From Bifidobacterium cebidarum (GTDB taxonomy: Bacteria; Actinomycetota; Actinomycetes; Actinomycetales; Bifidobacteriaceae): 53,939 nucleotides of DNA. The position numbers were made by a program, and so were the translations under genes. Below, in pieces: positions 1 through 9,106 of the stretch. How positions within the stretch are numbered: the stretch's first letter is position 1; each line of letters opens with the position of its first letter. The notes beneath the pieces are model-generated. The model ran no database searches. It was not told where the DNA came from and saw only the letters and a list, made by a program, of their open reading frames with translations. The stretch is from contig NZ_WBVS01000013.1 in the NCBI RefSeq assembly GCF_009193305.1, positions 1-53,939 of the forward strand, read 5' to 3'.

Positions 1-123
1 CAGGCCATCCAGAACCTGGTGATCACGGGCTCCCTGATCACGATCATCCCCTTGGTCATCGCCTTCCTGTGCCTGCAGAAGTACTGGCAATCCGGCCTCG
101 CCGCAGGCGCCGTCAAAGAATAA
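1..123 (+). CDS. C-terminal end of a carbohydrate ABC transporter permease (partial)
   Basis: An open frame runs from the first base to a TAA at 121-123 and encodes 40 residues. It contains a hydrophobic segment (ITGSLITIIPLVIAFLC) followed by QKYWQSGLAAGAVKE. The ending FLCLQKYWQSGLAAGAVKE is typical of MalG-type inner-membrane permeases of CUT1 sugar importers, where the last membrane helix is followed by a short cytoplasmic G-x-x-x-G-A-V-K tail. Placement just before a beta-galactosidase suggests uptake of galactosides; that substrate is inference. The start lies outside the window. Confidence 0.75.
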   Translation, partial: QAIQNLVITGSLITIIPLVIAFLCLQKYWQSGLAAGAVKE

Positions 124-140
124 CCGAATAATTCACCATC

Positions 141-167
141 GGCTCCCCTGGCATAGCGAGGGGAGCC
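141..167. repeat. Intercistronic hairpin between permease and GH42 gene
   Basis: GGCTCCCCT (141-149) and AGGGGAGCC (159-167) form a perfect 9-bp stem with a 9-base loop. No T-run follows, so it is probably not a full terminator. It could limit read-through or stabilise the upstream transporter mRNA. The same GGCTCCCCT core recurs in other gaps in this window (23107, 39238, 39328). Confidence 0.6.
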
Positions 168-194
168 GGCAACAACGACATACGAGGAAACATC

Positions 195-2276
195 ATGGCA
201 GCACGTAGACCGTTTCAGTGGCCGGCACTGTTGACGAGCGACGGTCGAGGCATCGCTTACGGCGGTGATTACAATCCCGATCAATGGCCGGATAGCGCCA
301 TCGATGAAGATATTCGGCTCATGCGCTTGGCACACGTCAATACCGTGGCATTGGCGATTTTCAGCTGGGATAAGATTGAACCACGCGAAGGCGAGTTCAC
401 CTTTGATTGGCTTGACCGCGTCATCGCCAAGCTTGGCAAGGCCGGCATCGCCGTCGACCTTGCATCCGCCACCGCTTCCGCTCCGATATGGCTGTATGTC
501 AAGCATCCGGAAGTACTGCCCATCGATAAATACGGGCATACCGTCAATCCCGGTTCCCGTCAATCCTGGCAACCCACAAGCCCGGTATTCAGGGAATACG
601 CGTTGCGACTGTGCCGCAAGCTCGCCGAGCGCTACAAAGACAATCCCTATGTGACCGCCTGGCACATGGGCAACGAATACGGCTGGAACAATCGGTACGA
701 CTATTCAGACAACGCCCTCAAAGCGTTCCGCTCATGGTGCAAGAAAAAATACGGCGACATCGAAACGCTGAACGCGGCATGGGGTACCGCGTTCTGGTCC
801 CAGCATGTCAATGATTTCAGCGAAGTGCTGTTGCCGCGCCATATGGGCGGCGATGCGATGGTCAACCCCGCCCAACAGCTCGACTATGAGCGTTTCGGCA
901 ATGACATGCTGCTCGATTTCTACAAGGCCGAGCGCGACGCCATCGCCGAAATCTGCCCGGACAAGCCATTCACCACGAACTTCATGGTCTCTACCGATCA
1001 ATGCTGCATGGATTACGCCCAATGGGCGGGTGAGGTGGATTTCGTGTCCAACGACCACTATTTCCACGAGGGTGAATCCCACCTGGACGAACTGCTATGT
1101 TCGGATGCGCTGATGGATTCGCTTGCCTTGGGCAAACCTTGGTATGTGATGGAGCATTCCACATCCGCCGTGCAATGGAAGCCGCTCAATACTCGCAAAC
1201 GCCACGGCGAACTTATGCGTGACGCCTTGGCGCACGTGGCCATGGGTGCGGATGCCATCAATTTCTTCCAATGGAGGCAATCCGCATCCGGTGCTGAAGC
1301 ATTCCACTCGGCGATGCTGCCGCACGCCGGCGAGGACTCCAAGATTTTCCGCGGCGTATGCGAGCTCGGTGAAGCGTTGCAGACCTTGTCGGCAGCCGGC
1401 ATACAAGGCAGTGAACTCGAGCGGTCGGATACGGCGATTCTGTTCAGCGCCGAATCGGAATGGGCCACGCGCAGCCAGACGTTGCCGAGTATGAAACTCA
1501 ACCATTGGCATGATGTGCGCGACTGGTATCGGGGTCTGCTGGATGCCGGACATCGAGCCGATGTAGTGCCGCTGGCCTATGACTGGAGCGACTATCGCAC
1601 CATCATTCTGCCCACGGTGCTGATGCTGTCCGATAATGACGTCCAGCGTATCGCGGCCTTCGCGCAAGCTGGCGGCACGGTGATCATCGGCTACGCTACA
1701 GGCATCATCGACGACTTGTTCCATGTTGGTCTCGGCGGCTATCCAGGCGCCGGGCAAGGGCTTCTGCGTGACATGCTCGGCATTCGCAGCGAGGAATTCA
1801 ACATCCTTGGAGACGAAGCGGAAGATGAGCCCCATGAGATACGGCTCACCAACGGAATCACGTCAAGGCTCTGGCAGAACGATGTGACCTTCATAGCCAC
1901 CGATACTGCGGTCGTTGCCGCGTATACGGGTACCGAAGCCGCCGACTGGGAATTGGATGCCGTTCCGGCCATCACCAGCCATCCATACGGCAAAGGAACC
2001 GCCATCTACGTTGGTTGTGATATGGACCGGCATGACATCGCCTTGTTAGTAGGCGCATTCGGTATCGAAGCCGATGACTCACGTGCCGTGCACACTATTC
2101 GCCGCACGGCGGATGGCGTCAGATTCGATTGCTATCTCAACCGCGATACGCAGCCGGTGAGTGTAACGGACATTGACGGTGACCCCATCATCGCCTACCG
2201 GTGCGGGAACGGTTCGACGCACGGCGAATATGTGCTTCAGAGAAATTCCATACTCATCACCAAACGGGTAGAATGA
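195..2276 (+). CDS. Beta-galactosidase, glycoside hydrolase family 42
   Basis: The 693-residue protein hydrolyses terminal beta-galactosides in the cytoplasm. It starts with the GH42 signature YGGDYNPDQWP (residues 22-32). The acid/base glutamate is E161 in WHMGNEYGW and the nucleophile is E320 in YVMEHST, both in the expected context. After the TIM barrel come the trimerisation domain (about 390-600) and a small C-terminal beta domain, and the length is normal for GH42. There is no signal peptide. GAGGAA at 184-189 is a good ribosome binding site for the ATG at 195. The gene follows a sugar permease and precedes a LacI regulator, so it probably handles imported galacto-oligosaccharides. The exact substrate cannot be read from the sequence. 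Confidence 0.95.
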   Translation: MAARRPFQWPALLTSDGRGIAYGGDYNPDQWPDSAIDEDIRLMRLAHVNTVALAIFSWDKIEPREGEFTFDWLDRVIAKLGKAGIAVDLASATASAPIWLYVKHPEVLPIDKYGHTVNPGSRQSWQPTSPVFREYALRLCRKLAERYKDNPYVTAWHMGNEYGWNNRYDYSDNALKAFRSWCKKKYGDIETLNAAWGTAFWSQHVNDFSEVLLPRHMGGDAMVNPAQQLDYERFGNDMLLDFYKAERDAIAEICPDKPFTTNFMVSTDQCCMDYAQWAGEVDFVSNDHYFHEGESHLDELLCSDALMDSLALGKPWYVMEHSTSAVQWKPLNTRKRHGELMRDALAHVAMGADAINFFQWRQSASGAEAFHSAMLPHAGEDSKIFRGVCELGEALQTLSAAGIQGSELERSDTAILFSAESEWATRSQTLPSMKLNHWHDVRDWYRGLLDAGHRADVVPLAYDWSDYRTIILPTVLMLSDNDVQRIAAFAQAGGTVIIGYATGIIDDLFHVGLGGYPGAGQGLLRDMLGIRSEEFNILGDEAEDEPHEIRLTNGITSRLWQNDVTFIATDTAVVAAYTGTEAADWELDAVPAITSHPYGKGTAIYVGCDMDRHDIALLVGAFGIEADDSRAVHTIRRTADGVRFDCYLNRDTQPVSVTDIDGDPIIAYRCGNGSTHGEYVLQRNSILITKRVE

Positions 2277-2318
2277 CGCTATTGTCGAATCAACGCATGA
2301 CCTAGCGAGGAGATTCAC

Positions 2319-3377
2319 GTGAGCGAGGCGCATCCTGGGGCGAAAAAGCGCGTAACGTTGCGCGACGTGGCTCAGACGGCCGGTGTCTCACTCAAAACCG
2401 CCTCGAATGTGATTAATGGCTCCGGGCGCATGAGCAGCGAAACCAGAACCAAGGTAGAGGTGGTTATCAAGGAACTCGGTTATCAGGTGAATGTGGCAGC
2501 CCGTAATTTGAGCCGCAACCATACCGGGTTCATCACGCTCGCAGTGCCTTCGCTTACTCCGCCATACTTGGCTGAGCTTGCCAATCGCATCATTGACGCC
2601 GCACGCCAGCATGATTACTCCGTATATGTGACCACCTATGCGGAAGGGTCGGCCAAAGGCGCTCGGGATTTGCTGAAGAAATTCAATTCCACCGTGTCCG
2701 ACGGCATGATTTTGTCCATGAGCGAGGTGGAGAACATCAGCAAGAAGGATTTGGCCGTTGACTTCCCCCTGGTGGTGGTCGGTGCTCGCACCACATGGGG
2801 TATCGCCGATCATGTGACCCCGGATGATGTGAATGCCGCGGCTCAGGCAGCAGGTTATCTGTATGATCATGGATCGAATAGGTTGGCGGTTATCGGAGCT
2901 CGTGACGCCTATGACGAGGCCGCATTATTGCAATCGGTGGAAGGCAACGCACAGCTGCGATTGCGCGGTGTGATTGAAGAGGCGCATCGCAGGGGACTGG
3001 CCATCGATGCGCGATTGGTCGGCACCACCGATCAGGATTGGACCATTGGCGCCGGTGCCCGCGTAACCCAGAAACTGATTGACTCAGGTGTGCCGTTCGA
3101 CGGGGTAGTGGCGTTGAACGATCAATTGGCCATCGGCGCGCTGACGGCGCTGCGCATATCGGGGTATGCCGTGCCGGAACAAGTGCAGGTGATCGGCTTC
3201 GACAACATCGAGGAAGCCCCATATCTGCAGATTCCGCTGACCACCATGGACTCCCGCCTGGAATGGACTGCGCCGACCGCTGTGGAGCGTATTTTGGGCC
3301 GCATCCGAGGCGGGATTACTCAGCCGGAACTATTGACCTGCTCCTCCAGGGTGATTGCGCGAGCCACGACGCGCTAG
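2319..3377 (+). CDS. LacI-family transcriptional regulator of the galactoside locus
   Basis: A 352-residue one-domain-plus-sensor regulator. The N-terminal helix-turn-helix and hinge helix are clear: VTLRDVAQTAGVSLKTASNV at about residues 12-31, then RNLSRNHTG. The rest is a periplasmic-binding-protein-like effector domain. The GTG at 2319 follows GCGAGGAGA, a good ribosome binding site, and lies 42 bp after the beta-galactosidase stop, so the two are probably co-transcribed. By analogy with bifidobacterial sugar clusters it should repress the upstream transporter and GH42 genes until a sugar binds. The effector is unknown, and its operator probably lies before the window. Confidence 0.9.
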   Translation: MSEAHPGAKKRVTLRDVAQTAGVSLKTASNVINGSGRMSSETRTKVEVVIKELGYQVNVAARNLSRNHTGFITLAVPSLTPPYLAELANRIIDAARQHDYSVYVTTYAEGSAKGARDLLKKFNSTVSDGMILSMSEVENISKKDLAVDFPLVVVGARTTWGIADHVTPDDVNAAAQAAGYLYDHGSNRLAVIGARDAYDEAALLQSVEGNAQLRLRGVIEEAHRRGLAIDARLVGTTDQDWTIGAGARVTQKLIDSGVPFDGVVALNDQLAIGALTALRISGYAVPEQVQVIGFDNIEEAPYLQIPLTTMDSRLEWTAPTAVERILGRIRGGITQPELLTCSSRVIARATTR

Positions 3378-3462
3378 ATTGCGTGTGCTTGCACATGCAG
3401 GGATTGGTTATGCGTTGCGCTTGCGTTCTCTGCTACCTGCAAAGCGCCAACAAACCGCGAAT

Positions 3463-3503
3463 AGCAGTGATCCCTCCGACCGCCGGCCAGGGGGATCACT
3501 GCT
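3463..3503. terminator. Bidirectional terminator between convergent genes
   Basis: AGCAGTGATCCC (3463-3474) pairs perfectly with GGGATCACTGCT (3492-3503) as a 12-bp stem with a 17-base loop. It sits between the lacI gene (plus) and the DUF3107 gene (minus), which converge here. The plus side continues CTATTGTT, a weak T-rich tail. Confidence 0.75.
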
Positions 3504-3524
3504 CTATTGTTCGTCCGATACCGA

Positions 3525-3749
3525 TCACAGGGCGCCGAAGCCCACGGCATGCTTGGTGTCGGAGCCGATGATGGCGTAACCCAGAGCCTTGGCGGGAACG
3601 ATGATGCGACGACCCTTGTCGTCGGTCAGGTCGATGGTTGTTCCCTCGGCAACGGCCTGAGCGATGGCGCTGCTTACCTCATCGGCGGACTGCTCGGTGC
3701 TGAAATTCACCGGACGAGCTACATTCTCAATGCCCAGTTCGATATCCAT
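3525..3749 (-). CDS. DUF3107 family small protein
   Basis: A 74-residue protein beginning MDIELGIENVARPVNFS. It has the family pattern of an N-terminal beta strand, an amphipathic helix (SADEVSSAIAQAVAEG) and DDKGRRIIVPAKALGYAIIG. DUF3107 proteins are small, widespread in Actinobacteria and of unknown function. AAGGAG lies 5 bases before the ATG at 3749. In mycobacteria a member of this family sits in the same broad neighbourhood as UvrD-like helicases (from memory), which agrees with the neighbours here. Confidence 0.85.
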   Translation of the reverse strand: MDIELGIENVARPVNFSTEQSADEVSSAIAQAVAEGTTIDLTDDKGRRIIVPAKALGYAIIGSDTKHAVGFGAL

Positions 3750-3805
3750 AATGCTCCTTGATATATGAAATGGTTCTCTGCTCTATTGTGCCGTACGCTC
3801 ACAGG

Positions 3806-5509
3806 TTACGCCTGTGGCGTGGAAACCTGTTGATTGGCGATGGTATTGCCCTCATGGTCGTAACCGTTTAACCCGGCCCGAGCGTCGCGCAGAGCGCGTT
3901 CCTCACGCTCAAGCAACGGAATCACCGTGGTCTCCGCGGAATTGAACGCCTGAGGCTCATGCTCGCCCGTATCGTCATCGTCCACATCTGCGTCAGGCTT
4001 TTGCTGATGGGCCTTCATGCTCTGGCTCTCGGCAAGCGCATCGCTGATGGCCTTACGGGAGGCTTTCTCACGTTCGTTCAGGTCGATCAGTTCCCTCAAC
4101 GTGATGGTGGACGAGGAGCTCGGGCGTGCTCCGTCTACGGGCTGTGGCTTGGTGGAACCTGTAGCCGTCACCGGACGATTGGCGGTCTGGTCGTCGCTGT
4201 CCGCAGCGACTTGGGAGGCATTGCGCACCGCCGCCGTGGTGAGCTTCGGCGTCACATCCACACTGCCGGCGGCAACGATGTCAGCGGAACCGGTGCGGTC
4301 CGGATCCTCGGCGTCGTCGTTGCCCTTGATGCCGTCGCCGGCCTGTTGGGGTGCGGACGCCGCAGTTGAAGCGGCAGAGGTTTTCCGCGCGTCATCATTG
4401 AGCAGAGTGCCGACCGTGATAGTGGACGGATTGTTGCTGGGCTTGCTGGCAGAGCTCGACTGCGAGGATGTGGTGGCCGACTTATGACTGATCACACCCA
4501 ACTGATGCGCGAGACGTTCCACCTGCGCCTTGAACTGCACGATACGGTCGTTATCGGCGCGGTTCAACGCCTGGATGAATTCGCCCACCTGTTCCATCTG
4601 CAGCCAGAGGTTGGCGCGCAGCATGATGAGGTCGTCCAAACGGGATCCCATCATGCGGCCATAGGCGGAAAGCACGGCGTTGCGGTGAGACTCATCCAGT
4701 TTGCCGAAAATCCATGCCAGATCACGAGCCGGATCATTGACCTGCATATCCTGCCAATTGGTGATCGCCGTGATGGTGGAGCCCGAGAACAGCAGGTCGC
4801 CATCGGAGAAACCGCCATGCACCGTGCAGGTGGTGAACGACCATAAACCTTCGGTTTCAATGATGCGAGCCCAGCTGTTCGTAATCTCCTGAGGCACATG
4901 GCCCGCCGAACGCAGACGGCGAATCCAGGCGATGAGCTGGGCGCGAATCTGCCCGGTGGAGAACACGGGATACTTGGCGGCCTTGAGAAAAGCGGTGGGA
5001 AGCCGATGAATCGCACCTAACGCGGTACCCACCGCGGTGCAGTCATCCAGCGTGAGCAGATCAAGAGGGCGAACCTGACCCTCATTATGCGCGGCGATCA
5101 TCACCGTCGTCTCACCGGTGGGGCTTGGCTTCTGGTTCGGCTTCGTCGCAGCGGCGGCAGGGGACTGGTCCAACGCCTGCGCCGTTGAACTCGCGCCCGG
5201 CTGCGGCACATTGCCTGGTGCGAACGCAATGACATGATCCAATCCGAAGCCGAGACCGCCCGGCTCGCGAGCGGCATCCAGCGTCTGGGCCGCCTGCACG
5301 CGCCGAATCAGGCGGGCACGGCCCTCCTTGGTATCGGTGGCGTATACGTCGTACAGTTTGCCGGAGGCGTCCTGCACAACCGCCTGGTCAATGCCTTTCG
5401 CCTGATCGGTGGCGCTTTGCTGGGTGCTCTCCCGCACTCCGGCAACGGCCAGGTTCGGCAGAACGGCCGAGCTCAATGCCGCCAACATGTAATTGCTTCG
5501 TCTCATCAC
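3806..5509 (-). CDS. APH-like phosphotransferase-fold protein, probable pseudokinase
   Basis: The 567-residue protein resembles actinobacterial aminoglycoside/macrolide phosphotransferase-like proteins encoded near UvrD helicases. An N-lobe-like region (about 10-100) leads to a C-lobe (about 140-345) with a recognisable catalytic-loop and metal-loop layout. The residues are changed: the usual HGD-x4-N is HGGFSDGD (231-238), and the aspartate of the usual I-D-W motif is N251 in ITNWQD. Catalysis by the standard mechanism is therefore unlikely. Residues from about 346 on are a low-complexity Ser/Thr/Ala tail with acidic stretches. The hydrophobic N-terminus (LAALSSAVLPNLAVAGV) looks like the family's first helix rather than a clear signal peptide. 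The role is unknown. The gene diverges from the helicase gene by about 100 bp. Confidence 0.75.
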   Translation of the reverse strand: MMRRSNYMLAALSSAVLPNLAVAGVRESTQQSATDQAKGIDQAVVQDASGKLYDVYATDTKEGRARLIRRVQAAQTLDAAREPGGLGFGLDHVIAFAPGNVPQPGASSTAQALDQSPAAAATKPNQKPSPTGETTVMIAAHNEGQVRPLDLLTLDDCTAVGTALGAIHRLPTAFLKAAKYPVFSTGQIRAQLIAWIRRLRSAGHVPQEITNSWARIIETEGLWSFTTCTVHGGFSDGDLLFSGSTITAITNWQDMQVNDPARDLAWIFGKLDESHRNAVLSAYGRMMGSRLDDLIMLRANLWLQMEQVGEFIQALNRADNDRIVQFKAQVERLAHQLGVISHKSATTSSQSSSASKPSNNPSTITVGTLLNDDARKTSAASTAASAPQQAGDGIKGNDDAEDPDRTGSADIVAAGSVDVTPKLTTAAVRNASQVAADSDDQTANRPVTATGSTKPQPVDGARPSSSSTITLRELIDLNEREKASRKAISDALAESQSMKAHQQKPDADVDDDDTGEHEPQAFNSAETTVIPLLEREERALRDARAGLNGYDHEGNTIANQQVSTPQA

Positions 5510-5617
5510 CCTTCCACACTAATACATGCCTTGCGCTTCAGGGGCATGACGCGGGGCGAAAAGTTCGTGAAATGGACGCCGCTGCGTCTCGCACGGCAAC
5601 GTGCCACAATGGAGGGC

Positions 5618-7204
5618 ATGGAACAGGCGCAGAAAATCCTTGAAGGGCTCGACGAACGGCAACGTGCCGCGGCCACCACGCTCAATGGGCCGGTGCGTAT
5701 CATCGCCGGTGCCGGCGCCGGTAAAACACGCACCGTCACCCGCCGCATCGCCTATGCCTGCGCCACGGGAGCGTGGAAACCGGAGCGTGTGCTCGCCGTA
5801 ACCTTCTCCGTGAAGGCCGCCGCGGAAATGCGTGCACGACTCGCGCAACTGGGGCTCGCCGAGGGTGCAAGAGAAGGCTCATCCAAGGCTGCGGGCCATG
5901 GTGCTGCGTCCGCGGCGGTCACCGCCGCCACATTCCATTCCGCGGCGCTGCGTCAGCTTAACAGCGTCTGGACGGACGTGTGCGACGCCCCCTTCCCCCA
6001 TCTGATCGAAGACCAACGTGATGTGGTGTCCCGCGCCGTCACGCGAGTCACCGCCGTCGGCGATACCGATCCACTAATGGTTCGTGACGTACTCGCCGAA
6101 ATCAACTGGGCCAAAGTCTCTCTCGTGTCGCTTGAGGATTATGCCCGGGTATGCGCAACCGCGCATCATATGCCACCCGCCGGATTGGAACCCGCACGAT
6201 TCGCCGATATCTATGGCGAATACGAGAAGGAGAAAACCTCTCGCGGGGAAATCGACTTCGACGACATCCTGCTGCTGGTATGCCATATCATGGATGATTT
6301 TCCCGAAGCCGCCGCACGAATCCGTTCCTCCATCGGCTGGCTGACCGTGGACGAATACCAGGATATTTCCCCGCTGCAACACCGTCTGATGATGCTGTGG
6401 CTCGGTGCAGGGCCGGATGGGAAAGCCGCGATGAATCGCAATGTGTGTGTGGTGGGGGACCCGGCGCAGACCATCTATTCCTTCGCCGGCGCCTCAAGCT
6501 GGGATTTGCTGCGATTCTCCGAAGAATTCGGCCCGCTTGCCGCGGACATCGATCTCAATACCGATTATCGATCCACGCCGGAAGTCGTATCGCTCGCCAA
6601 TGCGGTGCTCGACAAGTCGCCAAACCGCGAGGACTACCTCAAACTGGTTTCCGCCCGGACGTCCGGTCCTCGGATCAGCAGAACGGTATACGACACCGAT
6701 TTCGAGGAGGCGCAGGGAGTGGCCGCACGCATACTGCGACTGATTCGCCAAGGGGTGAAACCATCCGAATGCGCTGTTCTGACACGTATCAACGCCCAAC
6801 AGTCCGTGTTTGGTGTCGCACTGCGTCAAGCAGGATTGAAGTTCCGCGTACGTCGAGACGCCGGGTGGCAATCATCGGCGCTCACCGATGATGCTGCATC
6901 GAAACGGGCCTTGCTCGAAGCCATGGGACTCAATGCCAACGGTATCGAGTCCGCTGATGATCCGGGCGTGACCATTTCCACGATTCATGCATCCAAAGGT
7001 CTTGAATTCAATCACGTATTCCTTGTCGGATGCTCCGAAGGTCTGCTGCCGTATGGCGCACCGGGATCAGGCGACGCGCTGGAAGAGGAACGTCGCCTGA
7101 TGTATGTGGGCGTCACTCGTGCCCAGGATTCGCTGCATGTCTCATATGCCAGGACCAAGGACGGCTATGGCGCCCAGCAGCGCCAGCCGTCCCGGTTCCT
7201 GTGA
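5618..7204 (+). CDS. UvrD/PcrA-like superfamily 1 DNA helicase, short form
   Basis: An ATP-dependent 3'-5' DNA helicase of the UvrD type. Motifs in order: Q-motif LDERQRAA (11-18), Walker A GAGAGKT (31-37), motif II VDEYQD (about 244-249), motif III VGDPAQTIYSFAGA, motif IV NTDYRSTPEVV, motif V TISTIHASKGLEFNHV and motif VI EEERRLMYVGVTRA. I chose the ATG at 5618 because GGAGGG lies just upstream (5611-5616); the frame stays open further upstream without a better start. The product is 528 residues, shorter than the roughly 700 usual for UvrD2-like enzymes. The 2B region between motifs IV and V is reduced to about 100 residues, and there is no C-terminal HRDC domain. It may act with other repair factors. 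Confidence 0.9.
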   Translation: MEQAQKILEGLDERQRAAATTLNGPVRIIAGAGAGKTRTVTRRIAYACATGAWKPERVLAVTFSVKAAAEMRARLAQLGLAEGAREGSSKAAGHGAASAAVTAATFHSAALRQLNSVWTDVCDAPFPHLIEDQRDVVSRAVTRVTAVGDTDPLMVRDVLAEINWAKVSLVSLEDYARVCATAHHMPPAGLEPARFADIYGEYEKEKTSRGEIDFDDILLLVCHIMDDFPEAAARIRSSIGWLTVDEYQDISPLQHRLMMLWLGAGPDGKAAMNRNVCVVGDPAQTIYSFAGASSWDLLRFSEEFGPLAADIDLNTDYRSTPEVVSLANAVLDKSPNREDYLKLVSARTSGPRISRTVYDTDFEEAQGVAARILRLIRQGVKPSECAVLTRINAQQSVFGVALRQAGLKFRVRRDAGWQSSALTDDAASKRALLEAMGLNANGIESADDPGVTISTIHASKGLEFNHVFLVGCSEGLLPYGAPGSGDALEEERRLMYVGVTRAQDSLHVSYARTKDGYGAQQRQPSRFL

Positions 7205-7238
7205 CCCCAGAGCCACGGTTGACTATTGATGACTTTGA

Positions 7239-8963
7239 CTATTGAGCGCCGTTGCCCGTGTCGTTGTCGGAGGTGCCGCCATCACTGCTGCCATCGTCGC
7301 CTTCGTCAAGCAGCTTCGACAATTCGGCGTCCCAGTCAATATCGGAGGTCTTGCCGTCCGCTGCCGGATGCCCGGGATGAGCGTCACGGGAAGCGTCGGA
7401 GGCGTCACTGGCCGTCGTATTGGAAGACTGCGGGCCAGCTGGTGCGTCCGAAGGCAAACTCGGCAGCAGATCGGGGTGCGACCATTTGGCGTCGCGGCCT
7501 TCGGCGCCTTCCGCAGCCGTGATCATCTCCCATAGTCCTGCGGCTTCGCGCATACGCTTCGGGCGCAATTGCAGGCCAAGCAGGCTTTCGAATGTGCGTT
7601 CGGCAGGACCGCCCATGGCACGTTCGCGACGCATCATTTCACGAAGCTGTTCGATATGCGGCAGATGCGCCATGCCGGCACGCCACACCACGCAATCGAC
7701 CCAACCTTCCACCATGGCCAGCAGGGATTCCAGCGAAGCCAATGCCTCGCGCTGCTCAGGCGTATCTGGAATGCCCACCTTGGTAAGGTTCACCGCACCT
7801 GAAATCGACTCGGGATCCATGGAAGCGGCGTCACGTAGCTGCTCTTCCATGGCATCCAAGTCAATCGAAATGCCGCGGGCGTATTTGCCGATCAATGCCT
7901 CGAATCGCGGCATCAGCCATGGCACGGAAGCGTATAGGCGCGCATGCGCCATCTCCTGCAGCGCCAGGAAGGAAAGTACCTCAGCCTCAGGAATCTTCTC
8001 GGTGGCGTTGAAGTCGGCGAACGCGGCCTCGAACTGCGCGTTCAGCTCGGCATCCTGCGCATTGGCGGTATCGGTGGAATCAGACGTGCCGCCCGCTGCC
8101 GGGGCCTGTGCGGAGGTAAAGCCAATCGGGTTGCCGGTGACGGAATCAGACGCATCCGTGGCTCGCGCGTCGCCGGGTGCCTGGCCATTCAGCATTGCAG
8201 CGTATTCGGTGGCGTTCTGGGCGATGAGCCCACCCGCCGGGTTTTTGAGCAGTGCAATGCCCTGATCGAAGCTGCCGTGCACCTCATGGCTGAGATTGCC
8301 GGCGGCATGGCCCAGCTGCATGGCAAACGAGGTATTGCCCAGCAGCTTCATCAATTGTGCAGGGTCCTTCATGCCATCGGGGATCGGAATCGGCACCGGG
8401 CCGGCGAACATGCCGGCGATTTCGCCTTCACCATCGCCCAACATGCCGCCGAGCCGTTCGGAAATCACCGAAGCAAGGGCATCGTTCATGGATTCGGCAA
8501 CTGGAGCGGCGAACTTGGCCCACTGATCGATGGTGCCTTCCACCCAGGCGGCGCGGGTGAGTACATCCGGCTCGCCGGGAGCGGGATTGAATTCGCAGGC
8601 GGTATCCAGCCACAGGTTCGCCTCGCTCATCGCGCGGCGTGCCGCATCGCCGTCCACGGCGGAGACACTGGAATCGGAGCCGGAGGCATTGGCCTGCTGC
8701 AGTGCGATGGATTTGGCCAGCTTCACATTGATTGGCCCTTCCTCGACCGTTCGCTGCATGTCGGACATGGTGTTGAGCCCGCCTGCGGTGAACGCCGCCA
8801 TCATCTGCTGCACTTCGCTTGGATCGGGCAGACGACTCGGATCCTGGCTCATCAATTGTTCGCGGATCTCTTCAGGCAATTGGCTGATCTGCTGCCATGC
8901 CATTTCGCCTTGAATCGGGCCGAAGCATTTGATCAGCCATTCGTGAATCGCGTTCTCGTCCAT
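7239..8963 (-). CDS. Zincin-like metallopeptidase type 2 family hydrolase (DUF2342)
   Basis: A 574-residue actinobacterial protein of the putative hydrolase/coenzyme F420-associated zincin-like family. The active-site helix is SFLALQEMAHARLYASVPWL (331-350). It keeps the E-x-x-H core, but the first histidine of a classical HExxH is Q336. A second conserved block is LLAMVEGWVDCVVW. N-terminal family features include the GPVPIPIPDGMKDP loop (188-201), and the C-terminal 70 residues are an acidic disordered tail. AAAGAAGGA precedes the ATG at 8963. The gene is divergent from the Lon-like protease gene, sharing a 143-bp promoter region, an arrangement I recall from mycobacteria. The substrate is unknown. 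Confidence 0.8.
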   Translation of the reverse strand: MDENAIHEWLIKCFGPIQGEMAWQQISQLPEEIREQLMSQDPSRLPDPSEVQQMMAAFTAGGLNTMSDMQRTVEEGPINVKLAKSIALQQANASGSDSSVSAVDGDAARRAMSEANLWLDTACEFNPAPGEPDVLTRAAWVEGTIDQWAKFAAPVAESMNDALASVISERLGGMLGDGEGEIAGMFAGPVPIPIPDGMKDPAQLMKLLGNTSFAMQLGHAAGNLSHEVHGSFDQGIALLKNPAGGLIAQNATEYAAMLNGQAPGDARATDASDSVTGNPIGFTSAQAPAAGGTSDSTDTANAQDAELNAQFEAAFADFNATEKIPEAEVLSFLALQEMAHARLYASVPWLMPRFEALIGKYARGISIDLDAMEEQLRDAASMDPESISGAVNLTKVGIPDTPEQREALASLESLLAMVEGWVDCVVWRAGMAHLPHIEQLREMMRRERAMGGPAERTFESLLGLQLRPKRMREAAGLWEMITAAEGAEGRDAKWSHPDLLPSLPSDAPAGPQSSNTTASDASDASRDAHPGHPAADGKTSDIDWDAELSKLLDEGDDGSSDGGTSDNDTGNGAQ

Positions 8964-9106
8964 GCGTATCCTTCTTTACCGCGGTATGGGTACCCCAAGA
9001 TGTGATTACCACAAGTGTAGGCGGTACCCGCGCCGTTCGCCGCGGGCCAAGCGCCGATGATGCCGATAAGGGTCGCGGCTTCCACCCCTTGCCTACACTA
9101 TTGGAT

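Noticed and set aside
5234..5617. Upstream extension of the helicase frame
   Set aside because: It overlaps the divergent APH-like gene, and a good ribosome binding site supports the start at 5618.
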